Shown in pieces: positions 35,282 through 46,906 of a DNA stretch of 64,000 nt. Under the pieces are notes generated by a model. The model had not been told where the DNA came from and made no database searches. It saw only the letters and a program-made list of their open reading frames with translations. Both the position numbers and the translations under genes were made by a program. This DNA is from Cryptomeria japonica (lineage: Eukaryota > Streptophyta > Pinopsida > Cupressales > Cupressaceae): contig NC_081414.1 in assembly GCF_030272615.1 (NCBI RefSeq), positions 521,920,185 to 521,984,184 on the forward strand. Reading direction: 5' to 3'. Each line of letters opens with the position of its first letter. Within the stretch, counting starts at the first letter, position 1.

Positions 35282-38200
35282 ATGATGAAGAGGGAAGGTC
35301 CTAAGTTCAATAAAGATAGCTTTAAGATATGGAAGGATAGAATGAAGATCTACATTAAAAGCATGCATGCTCAACACTGGAACTATGTTGAGAATACTTA
35401 TGTTGTACCTACTAGTACTCTCACCGATGATCAAAGAAGAGAAATTCAGGAGAATGGGCAAGTCATGGAATTTCTTATCAGTAGTCTATCTGATATTGAG
35501 TTTATAGATGTTCAAGACATAGACAATCCCAAAGATGTATGGGATACCCTAGAGACTATCTATGGTGGTGATGATCATGTAAAGAAAGCTAAGGAAGAGA
35601 GCCTTGGGGGAAAAATTGAATACATGCGGATGGTTGAAGGAGAGACCATTCCACAATATGGGGTAAGAATTAAAACTGTTGTAGGAGACATCAAGAGTGG
35701 AGGAGGAAAAATAGATGATCCCACCATTGTTAGCAAAGTTTTGAGATCCATATTACCGGTCTATGTAGTAAGGGTTACCGCTATTCAGGAGTTGAGATCT
35801 ATTGATAAGAAAAAGGTATCTCTTGACTCCATCATTGCTAAGTTGACCGCATATGAGCTAAACAGTTATGATGGTAGTGTTCAGAAGACTGAATCAGCCT
35901 TTAGAGCATCTACTGCACTATCTAGAAAGGAAAAAGAGGTTGGTACCAGCTGTGAACCTAGGCAAAGTAGGGATATGGATGATGAGGAGATCCTAATGGA
36001 GTTTGAAGCTCTTCTTGCTAAGAGACTTCCTAAGGGAACTAGAAAATACAGAGTTAAGCTCCCTTTGAAATATTTTTCTTGCAATAGGATAGGACAGATT
36101 GCTGACAACTATCCCAATAGTGATAATAAGGACAAACTAGAGAAGTTTAAAAAGTTCAAAGGAGGAAATAGGAGAAACCTTCTTGTTGCATTTGATGAAG
36201 GTGTCACTGATGATGAATCAAAAGATGAAGAAAGTGAAGACATAGTGTTTGTAGCCATTAAGGAAGATGTGTCAGATAAGAAGGCTCTTGTCTCCCACTT
36301 TGATAATTCTAATGAGTGGATTATTGATAGTGGATGTTCTCACCACATGACTGGTGACCGGAGGAAATTTATGTCTCTAGAAGAGTACGATGGAGGTGTA
36401 GTCCGATTTGGTAATGATGCACCATGTATGGTAAAAGGCAAAGGGTCCATCTCTCCAAATGGAAAAAGTAGTGTTGATAATGTGTATTGGGTAGAAGGTC
36501 TCAGGCATAACCTTTTGAGTGTTTCCCAGTTGAATGATAAAGGAATCACTCTGGAATTCAAAGATGGAGTGTGCAAAATAAAAGGAAAGAGTGGTGAATT
36601 GATGGCCACCGGTATGCAGACCAAAGGTAACTTATTTTAGTTAAATATAAATATCAGTCAATGTCTAATGGCTAAGTTTGATGATAGTTGGATATGGCAT
36701 AGGAGACTCTGCCATGTAAATTTTGATAATATTGTGAAGGCCAGTAAGATCAAGGTAGTTAGAGGATTCCCTGTGTTGAACAAACTAGAGAATCCTTTGT
36801 GCAGAGAATGTCAACTTGGGAAAATTTCTTCCTCAACCTTCAGAGGTAAATCTTTCATAGTAGATAATTTACTTGATCTTATGCACACTGATTTGTGTGG
36901 TCCTATGAAAACTAAGAGTGTTCAGGGAGATAGGTGCTTTATGATTCTTACTGATGATTGCTCAAGAATGATGTGCGTCACATTCTTCAAAGACAAGTCT
37001 GAAGCTTTTGGAAAGTTTAAAGCCTTCAGAGCACTAGTTGAAAAGGAAAGCGATAAGAGGATTAAATGCCTTAGAACCGACCAAGGAGGTGAGTTCACTT
37101 CTGGTGAATTTAATAAGTACTATGAAGAGAACGGCATCAGGAGGCAACTGTCTACCCCCTGGACTCCACAGCAGAATGGCCTAGCAGAAAGGAACAACTG
37201 GATTATAGTTGAAGCTGCCAGAATGATGTTGATTCAAGGGAAGGTTGCTCACACTTTTTCAAGAGAAGCGGTGAGCACTGCAATCTACACTATGAATCGG
37301 GTACTCATCAAGAAAGGTAAGGATAAAACTCCTTATGAGTATTGGACTGATAAGACTCTAGTAGTAAGCTACTTTAGAGTGTTTGGTAGCAAGTGCTATA
37401 TCAAGAGAAGTGAATACCAGAGCAAGTTTGATGCAAAAGGTGATGAAGGAATATTCCTAGGGTATACCACCAAGAGAAAAGCTCTCAAGTGTTTTAACAA
37501 TAGGACTCAGTGAATTGTTGAAAGTATCAATGTTAGAGTTGATGAAACCTCTGATAAACTTGAGGAATCTAGCAGCGAGCAAGCGGTAGATGAAATGGAT
37601 GTAACCTTCTAGGAACTAGTTGCAAAACAACCAAGCGCAAGTAACAGTGCTCCTACACCAATAGATGTTGATGAAGATGAGGATGAAGAGGAAAAGCAAG
37701 AGGAATCAGTTAAGATCATTCCTAGGTATATAAAGTTGCATCATGATCAAAAGTAGATCATAGGGGATAAAGATGCAGGAATACTTACAAGAAGGAAGGT
37801 CAGAGAGAATTCTTGCATGATTTCTGAATTTGAGCCCAAAACATTTAAAGAGGCACACAAAGATGAAGACTAGATTAAGGCTATGGAAGAGGAACTTGAC
37901 TAGATAGAAAATAATGGTACATGGTCTTTGGTACCCAAACCTGAGCACAAAAATGTTATTGGCACCAAATGGGTTTTTAGAAACAAGCTGAATGAAGATG
38001 GCATAGTGGTAAGAAACAAATCAAGATTGGTATGTAAGGGATATGCTCAAGAAGAAGGAGAAGACTATGGAGAAACCTTTTCTCTAGTAGCTAGATTGGA
38101 AGGAGTTTGAATGCTACTTGCATATGCCACCTTAAAGGGATTCAAAGTGTATTAGATGGATGTGAAATCTACATTCATGAATAGAATACTTGAAGAGGAA

Positions 38201-39358
38201 GTGTATACAGAGCAACCAGATGGGTTTGCCTTATCAGAAGACAGTGATATGGTGTGTAGGCTACATAAAGCCTTGTATGGATTGAAGCAAGAACCTAGAG
38301 CATGTTATGAACATTTACACTCCCATCTTGTGAAGATTGGATTTGAAATAACAAGTGAAGATAGCAATATCTATCTGAAGACAGAAATTCTGATTTGTGA
38401 AGTGTTTGTTGATGACATAATTTTTGGTGGAGATGACAAGATGAGCCATGCGTTTGCAGATGAACTGAAGAAGGAATTTGAGATGTCACTAATCAAAGAG
38501 ATTAAGTTCTTCATTGGACTACAGATTCAACAAATGAAAGATAGTATCTTTATTACTCAGTCCAAGTATATCAAAGAGGTGTTGAAGATCTTTGACATGG
38601 AAGATAGCAAACCGGTTGGTACACCGATGATGACCGGTTGTAAATTGTCAAAAGAATATGACTCGACATTTGTGAATGAGGAGGAATACCGGTCAATGAT
38701 TGGTAAGTTGCACTATGTAGTACACAACAAATTGGACATTGCACATGTAGTGGGCATTGTTGCACATTTCCAGAAAAGTCCAAGAGAATCCCACTTGGTA
38801 GCAGTCAAACAGATTCTTAGATATCTGAAGGGAACTATATATTATGGATTGTGGTATCCATACAATAATGATTTCAATCTCAAAGTGTTTACTGATGCCA
38901 ATTGGGCTGGTAAAGTGGACGACCAAAAGAGCACAACTAGTGGTGCATTCTTTCTCAGTGGTAGACTAGTCTCATGGATGAGCAAGAAGAAGAGTTGTAT
39001 CTCTCAGTCCATAGCAGAAGCAGAATATGTAGCAGCATTTATGAACTACACTTAGACAATTTGGATGAAGCATGTATTAAGTGGTTTCAAAGTCCCTATA
39101 TCTGAATAGATGAGTATATTTTGTGATAACACAAGTGCAATTAATATTTCCAAGAATCCGGTATTGCATGCTAGAACCAAGCACTTTGAGCTCAAGTATC
39201 ATTTCTTGAGGGAGAAAGTTCAAAACAAAGAGGTTGTATTGGAACATGTTTCCAGTAAAGAGTAGTTAGCAGATATACTCACGAAGCCTCTACCAAAGGC
39301 TACATTTACCTATTTAAGAGGTGCATTAGGGGTGTTTCCCCTTCAAGAGGTGAACTAA
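35282..39358 (+). pseudogene. gag-pol of copia element C
   Basis: An open gag-protease frame of 452 codons runs 35282-36640: capsid part with FKIWKDRMKIYI, a knuckle that has lost two ligands (CNRIGQIADNYP), and protease with intact WIIDSGCSHHMTGD. After one TAG, integrase (36668-37513) shows WHRRLCHVNFDN, HTDLCGPM, LRTDQGGEFTS and TPQQNGLAERNN. RT follows with GTKWVFRNKLNEDG, ALYGLKQEPRACYE and FVDDIIFGG (first residue changed from Tyr). RNase H has DANWAGKVDDQKST, IAEAEYVAAF and CDNTSAINISKN. Frame is kept almost throughout, but about ten TAG and two TGA codons interrupt it. The end is a TAA at 39356-39358. Confidence 0.95.
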
Positions 39359-39592
39359 AGGTATGTGCTCCACATCAGTCAAGTATTGGATTGTCAAATC
39401 TTTTCAGGACTAATGTGTTGAAGGATGCTACTCCTTGGGGGGAGCAGCATAGTAGATCATGGATGTTTGTGCCTCCACTTTAGCATTGTTGTCAAAGGGA
39501 GAGAAGATGTTAAGCAGAGAAGATATATGTAGTATTGAAGACATATAATATGGAAGAAGATGTAGAGATATCTTTGTGTATTTCCATCAATG

Positions 39593-39606
39593 CTAAAGGG
39601 GGAGAT
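39593..39606 (+). other. polypurine tract of element C
   Basis: ctaaagggggagat lies directly before the 3' LTR at 39607 and would prime plus-strand DNA synthesis. Confidence 0.88.
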
Positions 39607-41074
39607 TGTTGGCATATGTGCAGAGTTTTATGACATGATGGGATTGTATGTTGTCATTGATGTCAATATGCTAAAGTATGAACTGGTATATTGAAGTAAG
39701 CAAACTGGCAAGTGAACCGGTATGATGGTATGAATTGGTATATGCAACAATTAAATTGGTATGTTGGAGTGTGAACCAGTATATGCAAAGTTTGTATCAG
39801 GGTTTCATTTGACATGACTACCGGTCAGTAGTCTCAGCTTTAGGGTTTCCGTTTGATGCATTTCAAGTCTGTGTGATTCAACCGATGACATCTTGTGATG
39901 AGTTAGCATTGAAATGAAGATTAGATCATGTTGCCACGTCAGAGTTGTGTCAGTGAAGGATCTCCTTGAGGATCTTGCATGAAGAAGATTTATTCTATCT
40001 ACCTCAGGAATGTGCAAAATTTTAGTAAATGGTGGAGAGCGTGTGATGGGTTATCAGCTTCCAGAAGCGATGAAGAACGGACGATGCAGAACGTCTTGAG
40101 ATTTGTTCAAGATGGTTTTACCATATGTAATGTGTTTAAATGGTTAGGATTGGACCAACTGTATTGTTAACCTAGATGCTTAGAGTTTTAGGTTTTGGCC
40201 ACTGACCTAATTGTTGTCTATAAGGTCGATGATGATTTTCATTTGAATTTGTTCACAAATGAATGTATGTGAGGTGATTCTTGCTAGACCAAAGGAGTAA
40301 GAAGAGATTTGCAAAGTGTGATTGCAAATTTAAAGAAACTAAAGCAGATTTGCCATAGAATTAAGTGTTGTTATCAGATCAGTGTATTACCTGTTGATTT
40401 CTAACCATTTCAGCAGATGGAAAATCCCTTTACCGGGTAGCTTTAATAGGCTTTTTGTAAATCCTTTAACAGGGTGACTCAAAATCATTGAGTTCTTCAA
40501 ATCCTCTTACAATGTAACCTTTAACAGGGTTTTAACCTCTAACCGGGTATTTAGCCATCCCTTAACCGGGTGATCCCTAGAAGGATCGGTTCCTAGCAAA
40601 ACCAGTTGTAAAGTCTTTAACTGGACTAGGCTTCTAACAGAGTGAACTTCAAAAGAGTTCAAGAACAACTTGTGGGTATTCATCCCCACCATGGTTTTTT
40701 CCCAGTTGGGTCTCCACGTGAAAAAATAGCATGTTATGTGTGATGCTTTTTCATGTGATGTTTTAGTTTTTTCCTATTAAGCGGTAATGCAAGCTGATCC
40801 AATGGTCATTGTATTTCTGATGTATTACTTGCTTAAGCATATGGGTGAAGTTGAGATGAGATATTAGGTTTTGAGAAGATCTAGATGTTACCGGTTTATG
40901 TCTTTTATAGTCATACTATGTTTTACTGGTAGTGTCTTGATGTAGATTGGTGATATTGTTTACCAATCAGTGCAGTCTTTTAGTTTAAGTTATTTAAGAA
41001 GTTTTTGTCTATACTGATTCACCCCCACCCCTCTTAGTATCTGTTGGGTATTTATTGTTCATCATTATTCATCA
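39607..41074 (+). repeat. 3' LTR of element C
   Basis: The 1468-base partner of 33760-35210, differing by scattered substitutions and small indels, for example an extra ctttttcatgtgatg-type stretch near 40746. The same ctttaaccgggtga-like motif recurs at 40428-40620. Confidence 0.93.
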
Positions 41075-41079
41075 TGTTT

Positions 41080-42305
41080 CGCTTTTATAAAAGAGGCCTC
41101 CCAACCCTTTCAGGTTTTATGCACCACTAGGGGTACTTGAGGAGATAGATGTTGGTATGACATATCGACACCTGTCTCCTATGAGTTTTCTCATAGATGC
41201 ATTTATTTATAGTGGCTTGGAAGAGCCTGGCCTTAGCTCATTACCAATTGGTTTGTTCCCTCTAACATGGCCTTATGGACTACTTGAGAGGTAGCCCTCT
41301 ACCTCAAAAGAAAAATGAGCATCGCTAATACTTTTCTCGTGCACCTAGGACCACAAGGGCCAAGAGGAGAGGATAGTTTGTTATCTATGGGACTATTCAC
41401 ATGCACAAATATGCCAAGAAAAACAAACAAATATTTGTTTTAATGCCCAAATCTAAATGTGATCTAACTACTAAAAAAAGATAGTTTTTTTCAAGTTTTT
41501 GTCTTTGACAACATCCTACATCAAATAAGTTAGTATTTGTATTTTAGGTCTTCTCCCAATGATTTCCAATGCACTACATAGATTATCGATAGCACAAAAA
41601 TCCCAACACCTGATAAAAAACTAAATTTAACATGATTGCAAGCTGAATTTCAAATTATACCTCACTTCCTGCCTCTACAAGGGTGTAGAATAGAGATACA
41701 AGGGCACAAAATCATATGACGGGGTGTAGAAGAAACTCACAAGGGCACAACTTTATGCTTCAAGGACACAGTTTATTTGACAGGGTACAGGTTTCTCTGA
41801 CAAGGGCACAGGTTTGTAGTGCACATGCAAAATAGAGAGAAATTGTCAAACAAAGACTAATTTTCCAAAATTGAAAGCTATAATGAGAAAATGAACCTTG
41901 AATCTGAGGAAATATTCCCTATTTGAGCTCAGAATCCATGATGATTATAATGCATCACTCAAATTCAAGTTCCATGTGATGGATCCATTCCTAAGAAATC
42001 AAATGCAACTCAAAAAATATGAAATGCAAAAGTTGTAAACTCCAACAAATGAAATACAAGGCTTTCCCTTAGCTAGAAACCCTAATGTGAGAAATTATTG
42101 TTTATTCACATGCTAATTAAACTATGCGAATTGATTCAACCTTTATAAATCCTAATTAGACTAATTGCACGCTAAAAAAGTGAACAAGGGTGCAATTTTG
42201 AGAAACAAGGACACAAAAGCCCTGAATTCACCCCAAAAAGCCCTCTTTCCAGCAAATTTTGACCTACTATCAAGAAAAGCACTCAAACAACAAAATAATA
42301 GTCAT
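41080..42305 (-). other. leader region of insertion G
   Basis: Read on the minus strand this follows the gypsy-type primer site. It holds no long frame. Between about 41680 and 41820 a motif like acaagggcacag recurs five or six times in degenerate form. Confidence 0.4.
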
Positions 42306-42325
42306 GATTCACATCGGGTTCACCA
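42306..42325 (-). promoter_or_regulatory. probable Ty3/gypsy primer binding site of G
   Basis: The minus strand reads TGGTGAACCCGATGTGAATC five bases inside an LTR-like end (CTCACA at 42331-42336), close to the primer sites of many plant gypsy elements. Which tRNA it would pair with was not established. Confidence 0.6.
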
Positions 42326-42330
42326 AAAAA

Positions 42331-42652
42331 TGTGAGGTAGGAAATAGAGTAAAGCATTAAAGCACTAAATGATGCAACCATGAAACATAAAAATGCAACG
42401 AAATTAAGGCCTATCACACTCAATAAAGGAATAAAGATAAGATATTCAAAACAAATGCAAACCAATGCAGATGTCTCCTTCACTAACCTCCATTTTCCTT
42501 CTTTTTCCTTCAAATATGATGTGTGGATCTCACCTACAAGTTCAAAATGCAAGTGAAAGCAAGTTGATTGCAAGATCAAATTCACAGTGTAAGGATACTA
42601 TAAGCGTGATTGTTAATGATTGAAGAAAATAGCTCAATTTATAGACAAATTA
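42331..42652 (-). repeat. LTR (5', possibly truncated) of insertion G
   Basis: On the minus strand it starts at the break in E gag, has a TATA-like box (tctataaattgag, about 42637-42625) and ends CTCACA before the primer site. At 322 bases it is short. A start at TGAAGAACCC would give a canonical TG but would overlap E gag by some bases, so its upstream part may be missing. Confidence 0.5.
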
Positions 42653-43129
42653 AGGGTTCTTCACTACCACTTCATCTTATATTTCTTCTCCAAGCCCTCT
42701 AATGGTGTTTGTTGTTTCGTCAATCCTTTGGAGATAGTCAACAATCTTCTCTTCATCTCTCATCTTCAAACCCTCAAGTTGTGTTGTCAATTTCTATAAC
42801 TTGGCCTCCTTGACTTTAGCATCGCCTTCAAATATCTTCTGCAACTTATCCCAAATTTCTTTTGCAAATGAGAATTACATGACCTTAACAAACTCATTAT
42901 CAAATAACCCAATAAGAATGGCATTTTTTGTTATAGCATTGTTCTCATATTCCTTCTTAGCATCTGGATCAGTAGGAGGATTATTAGGGATTGTATACCC
43001 ATTCACAATCGACATCCATACATCATAACCTAGAGAAGACAAATAGGTTTCCATTCTTCTACTCCAAAAGGCATAGTTGGCAAAATCAAGCATAGGGGCT
43101 TTAGAGGAGGCTGATTCATTTTTTGCCAT
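42653..43129 (-). pseudogene. Element E gag, N-terminal half
   Basis: The likely start is the Met at 43129 (MAKNESASS), as the upstream codons run into the primer region. LDFANYAFWSRRMETYL and the following residues match the copia gag N terminus; after one stop the frame continues with FAKEIWDKLQKIFEGD and ends DEVVV at the junction with G. The missing second half is found at 23048 and leftwards. Confidence 0.85.
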
Positions 43130-43190
43130 TGTGAACAATTGACAGGTTCTACCCAAGCTATAAAATGCTTTGACACAATAGGGTACCTAG

Positions 43191-43202
43191 GCTCTGATAC
43201 CA
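43191..43202 (-). promoter_or_regulatory. primer binding site of element E
   Basis: The minus strand reads TGGTATCAGAGC two bases inside the LTR, as in elements B and C. Confidence 0.9.
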
Positions 43203-43204
43203 AT

Positions 43205-44857
43205 TGTCGGACACAATGGATCACCAAGAGGGGTGTGAATCAATGATTTAAACAATTTTTACTTAATTAGAGTTATATCGGTACAATATGAATTAAACAA
43301 AATGCAGACCGGTTACCAAGACAATGCAAACAAGGTGTGTAGGAGAAATATCTGAAAGATTAATACAACACACACATGCAGATGCAACACATAACACCAG
43401 ATGTATGAGGAAAACTCAGTGTGGGAAAAACATCAGTGAGAATAGCTACTAGCGATCTTCTACTCCAATCCATCCTCACAATGAAAAGATCTTATTACAA
43501 ATTTTAGGGCACCAACCCCTCATTTATGAGCACCAACTCAAAGGAGCACCAACCCCTACATAATTTATAGGATACAACCTAAAGGAGCTACAACCCCTGC
43601 ACTAAGAACTAACTCATTGAAAACAATATGAAAATTCAGATACACATAAGAGATCCCTATTACAAATGAAGTTTTATAACCCTTCAATACTCTGCTTTAC
43701 CAGTTTCAATCTTACTAGTTTGTGATCACTCCACACACACTGCAACTAAACATATCTGTTGATTCTGAATCTTCTGAGTCTTCTCTCCCTCTTTCTGTTG
43801 AATTCAACTTACTCTTGATCACACTTTCCTAAGTTCTATCTCAGTCAGTCTGTCAACTCTGCATTCTATGCTCTCTGCCAGTTTGTTCCTTACTACGGTT
43901 TACACTGCTTCTCCTTACTAGTACAATCTTCACTCACAAACACTTTAGATGTTTTTCTCTTCAGCTCTAAACAATTTCACTCTATCCTTCACACTTCAAC
44001 AACAACAACTATCTATCTTAGGTCACCATATTTAAACTAAAGCTTTACCACCAAAAACCAATTCAAACAGAGGGCGGCTAGGGTTTCCCTCCATTGATTA
44101 AATCTTCATCAAATCTAATCCAATTTGCCTTGCATTGCTCACCTACTTTGGAAGGATAAAATATCACGCATTTTTCTTCTGTCCAATGCATGTTTTCTAA
44201 AAATAGCAAACCTAACCCTGATTTTTGACCTTGAAACTAGTCAACACATTTATGATCTAGTTATTTCTTGTTCGAGGTCATCCTACAATCTAATTTCATG
44301 CCTTGAGCATGACATTATCAACCATCTGATCTTCCTCTATCATCCATCCTTTATCGATCTACAAACACCTACAATCAATCTGTGATTTTTCCAATCACAT
44401 TAAATGTTGAGCTATCACACCTACCATGCCTTTACGATGCACACACCAACCTCTACCTTTTTTGCAACTGGAATCCACCTATCAAACATGTCAGCAATCA
44501 ACCCACCGACATTAAATCAGTTCATGCTCATTCATATGATAAAACTCCATATAGTTTCAAGCCCTTACTGGTATAACCTTCTCCTGCTGCTATTTGGCAA
44601 CATACACTACACCAGTCGCTCAACTTCACCTCTGGTGGTTTGTGATCTCTTTGACACTTTGCCTCTTCATCACAAACAAATGACCAGCCTACATACTGGT
44701 TATGTCTTCCACCATACTGGTTGACATGTCTTCATGTTAATCTTTCTTATGTCGGGTACATCCTTCTACATATCGGTAGACACTTAGTTGACATTAGTTG
44801 ACCATACCAACAATATCCTAATCACCAGTTGACATCAATGACAACTCAATGCCAACA
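43205..44857 (-). repeat. 5' LTR of element E
   Basis: A 1653-base LTR that on the minus strand begins TGTTGGCATTGAG and ends GTCCGACA, with canonical TG and CA ends. Related LTRs occur at 11869-13357 and, in the opposite orientation, at 57575-59690. Confidence 0.9.
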
Positions 44858-44860
44858 CTT

Positions 44861-46300
44861 AGATGTCCCACCTGCAGTGACACCTAATAAAATGGCTTCT
44901 TTGATTGATCCTACAAACAAACCCAAAGCTCAAATTGTATTCACACAAGATAAGTTACCTTCTCATGAAATCCAACATCAATATGATCCTCTTATGATTG
45001 TGGTTATTATCAACAATAGTGCTATAAGACAAACCCTTGTAGACAATGGGTTTGGCCTTAATGTTTGTGGTGTGGACTTATTGGATAAGATTAATGTGGA
45101 TCGTTCTCTCATTGAACCCGCTTCTTTTTCTATTTGAGGCTTTGATAATGTAGCTAAACAATGTTTAGGTGTCATAAACTTTCCTATTAAGGTAGGTCAT
45201 GTTATGTTACCTACACCTATTCATGTCATCACTTGGTAATTTGACATATAACATTCTATTAGGAAGACCTTTGATTCATAGCATGCAAGTTGTCCCCTCA
45301 AATTTGCATAGGCAAGTCAAGTTCATTTATAACAATAAGACATATACCTTGTTAGTTCACAAACCTCAAGAACCATTAAAATCTAGATCTTCTTGTTCAA
45401 CTACTTCCCATTCTTCTCCCAATCCTTCTACTTCTTCAAATACATTTATTTCCTTTAATGACCCTGTTCCTTCTAATATTCTTGATTCTTCTACTCAATC
45501 AGAATCTTCTCCAAAGGATATCTTTTCTCCCAGTGGAGTGCTCTCAGATGATGATTCAGGATCTCTAGACTTTAACCCTACTTTTCTAGGAGAGTATAGA
45601 GTATCTCAAAAAGAATTTAAGACCGAGAAGGAGAAATCTAAGGAGGAACGTAAAGAGCAACCCACTTTGTCTAAACAATTAAGTAACTACTTTGTGGTTG
45701 CTTCTAATTCAAATGAGTCTTGATATCCTTCCTCTAATTCATATAGCACTAAGTCCTATGAGGAATCACCATCTCTTTCTAATTTTGCATCCCTTTATGG
45801 TCTTGGTTTTCACATTTTAGCTATGAGTGGCTATAATGGTAATGGTTGTGGCACAAATGAACAAGGAATTAAAGTTCCTTTAGAACATAATACACCTAAA
45901 GCTTCATTTGGACTTGGATATAATCCTTCTAAGCCCACCAAAGAATATAAAAGACCATCTCTCAATGTGAATGCTATATTTAGTAGTGATGATGACCTCA
46001 CCTCAATTAAATCGCCTTCTACTTCTTTCAACACTCATCCCCCTCATAAGGAAATCTTGGTGATGAACAAATCTCTTTATGAATCTCCTCAAGAGATTTC
46101 TAATCACCCTTATGAGACTTTATCTTCTACTCATTTTAACTTTATCTTCTACTCATTTTAAAATCCCTTCTTCTAGGAATAAGGCTCCAATGAATTACAC
46201 TTATCCATTTCCTAAAATTTCTTGTGTGCAAGAAAAGTATTACTTAGTGGCCTATTCTACTCCTATAAACCTCTCTCTTTCTAAAGACTTTTTAACATTC
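44861..46300 (+). pseudogene. Ty3/gypsy fragment with aspartic protease
   Basis: The frame from 44861 reads PPAVTPNKMASL and then VDNGFGLNVCGVDLLDKI, the DxG-type active site of a gypsy protease. After a TGA and a frame change it continues NLTYNILLGRPLIHSM (45220-45290) and KFIYNNKTYTL, the conserved end of that domain. Beyond 45380 it is Ser- and Pro-rich and decayed. Gag is absent, as element E's LTR begins at its left edge, and no gypsy RT was found: the LINE interrupts the sequence at about 46330. Confidence 0.8.
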
Positions 46301-46329
46301 ATCTTCTTACACATGTTTTTAATCTCACT

Positions 46330-46906
46330 TATAGTAGAGAATTTAATTGATATTTGTAATGGAGTTAAATAATTCTTTGGTTCAAGGCAGCTTCTAAAAG
46401 AACTCAATGCTACCTTTATTGTTCTTATTACTAAGATCTCTGGAGCTGACTCTCTCAATAAGTTCAAACCTATCAATCTTTGTAATTCTATTTACAAGAT
46501 TATATCTAAGGTTCTTACTTCTAGAATGTTGGATATTCTCCCCCACATTATTTTGGCTCAGTAGAATGGTTTTGTCCTTGGTAGACAGATTCTGGATTCT
46601 ATCATTTTTGTTCATGAGAATATTCATTCTTTAAATGTTGCTAAAAAACAAGGCTTTTTTCTTAAGCTAGACATGTCTAAGGCCTACGACAGAGTGAATT
46701 GGCAATTCCTTTTCAGAATTATGAAAGCTTTTGGGTTTGGCAAAAAGGTGATCCAGCTTTGTTCTCTGTTGACTAGAACTTCCACCTCAAATGTTATTAT
46801 TAATGGATCCCCTTCCAGTTTCTTCAAAAGTTCTAGAGGCCTAAGACAGGGGGATCCCATCTCTCCTATCTTGTTTACTATTTTGGCTAAAAGTTTGGGT
46901 AGATTT
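46330..46906 (+). pseudogene. LINE reverse transcriptase, N-terminal part
   Basis: Translation shows ELNATFIVLITKISGAD, FKPINLCNSIYKIISKVL, NGFVLGRQILDSI, LKLDMSKAYDRVNWQFL and GLRQGDPISPILF, all typical of plant L1 reverse transcriptase. Single stops (TAA near 46369, TAG at 46561) break it. The frame is interrupted at SLGRF by the solo LTR and continues at 47871 in the same frame when that is ignored. Confidence 0.93.

Larger units (their letters stand above)
33760..41074 (+). mobile_element. complete Ty1/copia element C with target duplication
   Basis: LTRs 33760-35210 and 39607-41074 both begin TGTTGGCATATGTGC and end TTATTCATCA. The five bases tgttt precede the element (33755-33759) and follow it (41075-41079), a perfect target duplication. 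Primer site, gag, protease, integrase, RT, RNase H and polypurine tract are all in place. It is the best preserved element of the window but its pol is broken by about a dozen stops. Confidence 0.96.
23049..42652 (-). mobile_element. composite insertion G in the gag of element E (gypsy-like, minus strand)
   Basis: Both ends abut the same position of E gag. The right end has an LTR-like segment (42331-42652) followed by a gypsy-type primer site, so at least this end is a Ty3/gypsy element on the minus strand. A Gln-rich coding remnant near 31811-32040 would fit its gag. No matching LTR was found at the left end, so G may be truncated or made of more than one insertion. It contains copia element C, a LINE 3' end, a LINE zinc-finger remnant and a NifU-like gene fragment. 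Short flanking matches (cttacta at 23042-23048, cttcacta near 42658-42665) may be a worn target duplication but are not decisive. Confidence 0.5.
11869..44857 (-). mobile_element. Ty1/copia element E, split by two large insertions
   Basis: Related LTRs on the minus strand bound the region (11869-13357 and 43205-44857). Next to the right-hand LTR are a primer site and the N-terminal half of gag (42653-43129); next to the left-hand LTR are RNase H, RT, integrase, protease and the C-terminal half of gag (13397-23048). The two gag halves break at the same point, after DEVVV on one side and before VLISLTPKYATK on the other, which strongly suggests one element opened by about 19.6 kb of inserted DNA. 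Element B is a second insertion, in the integrase. Without these, E would be about 8.5 kb. Confidence 0.75.

Noticed and set aside
37928-38110. Independent small gene
   Set aside because: It is the start of the reverse transcriptase of element C between two in-frame stops.
45831-46034. Minus-strand gene opposite the gypsy fragment
   Set aside because: Shadow of the plus-strand gypsy reading, with no motif of its own.
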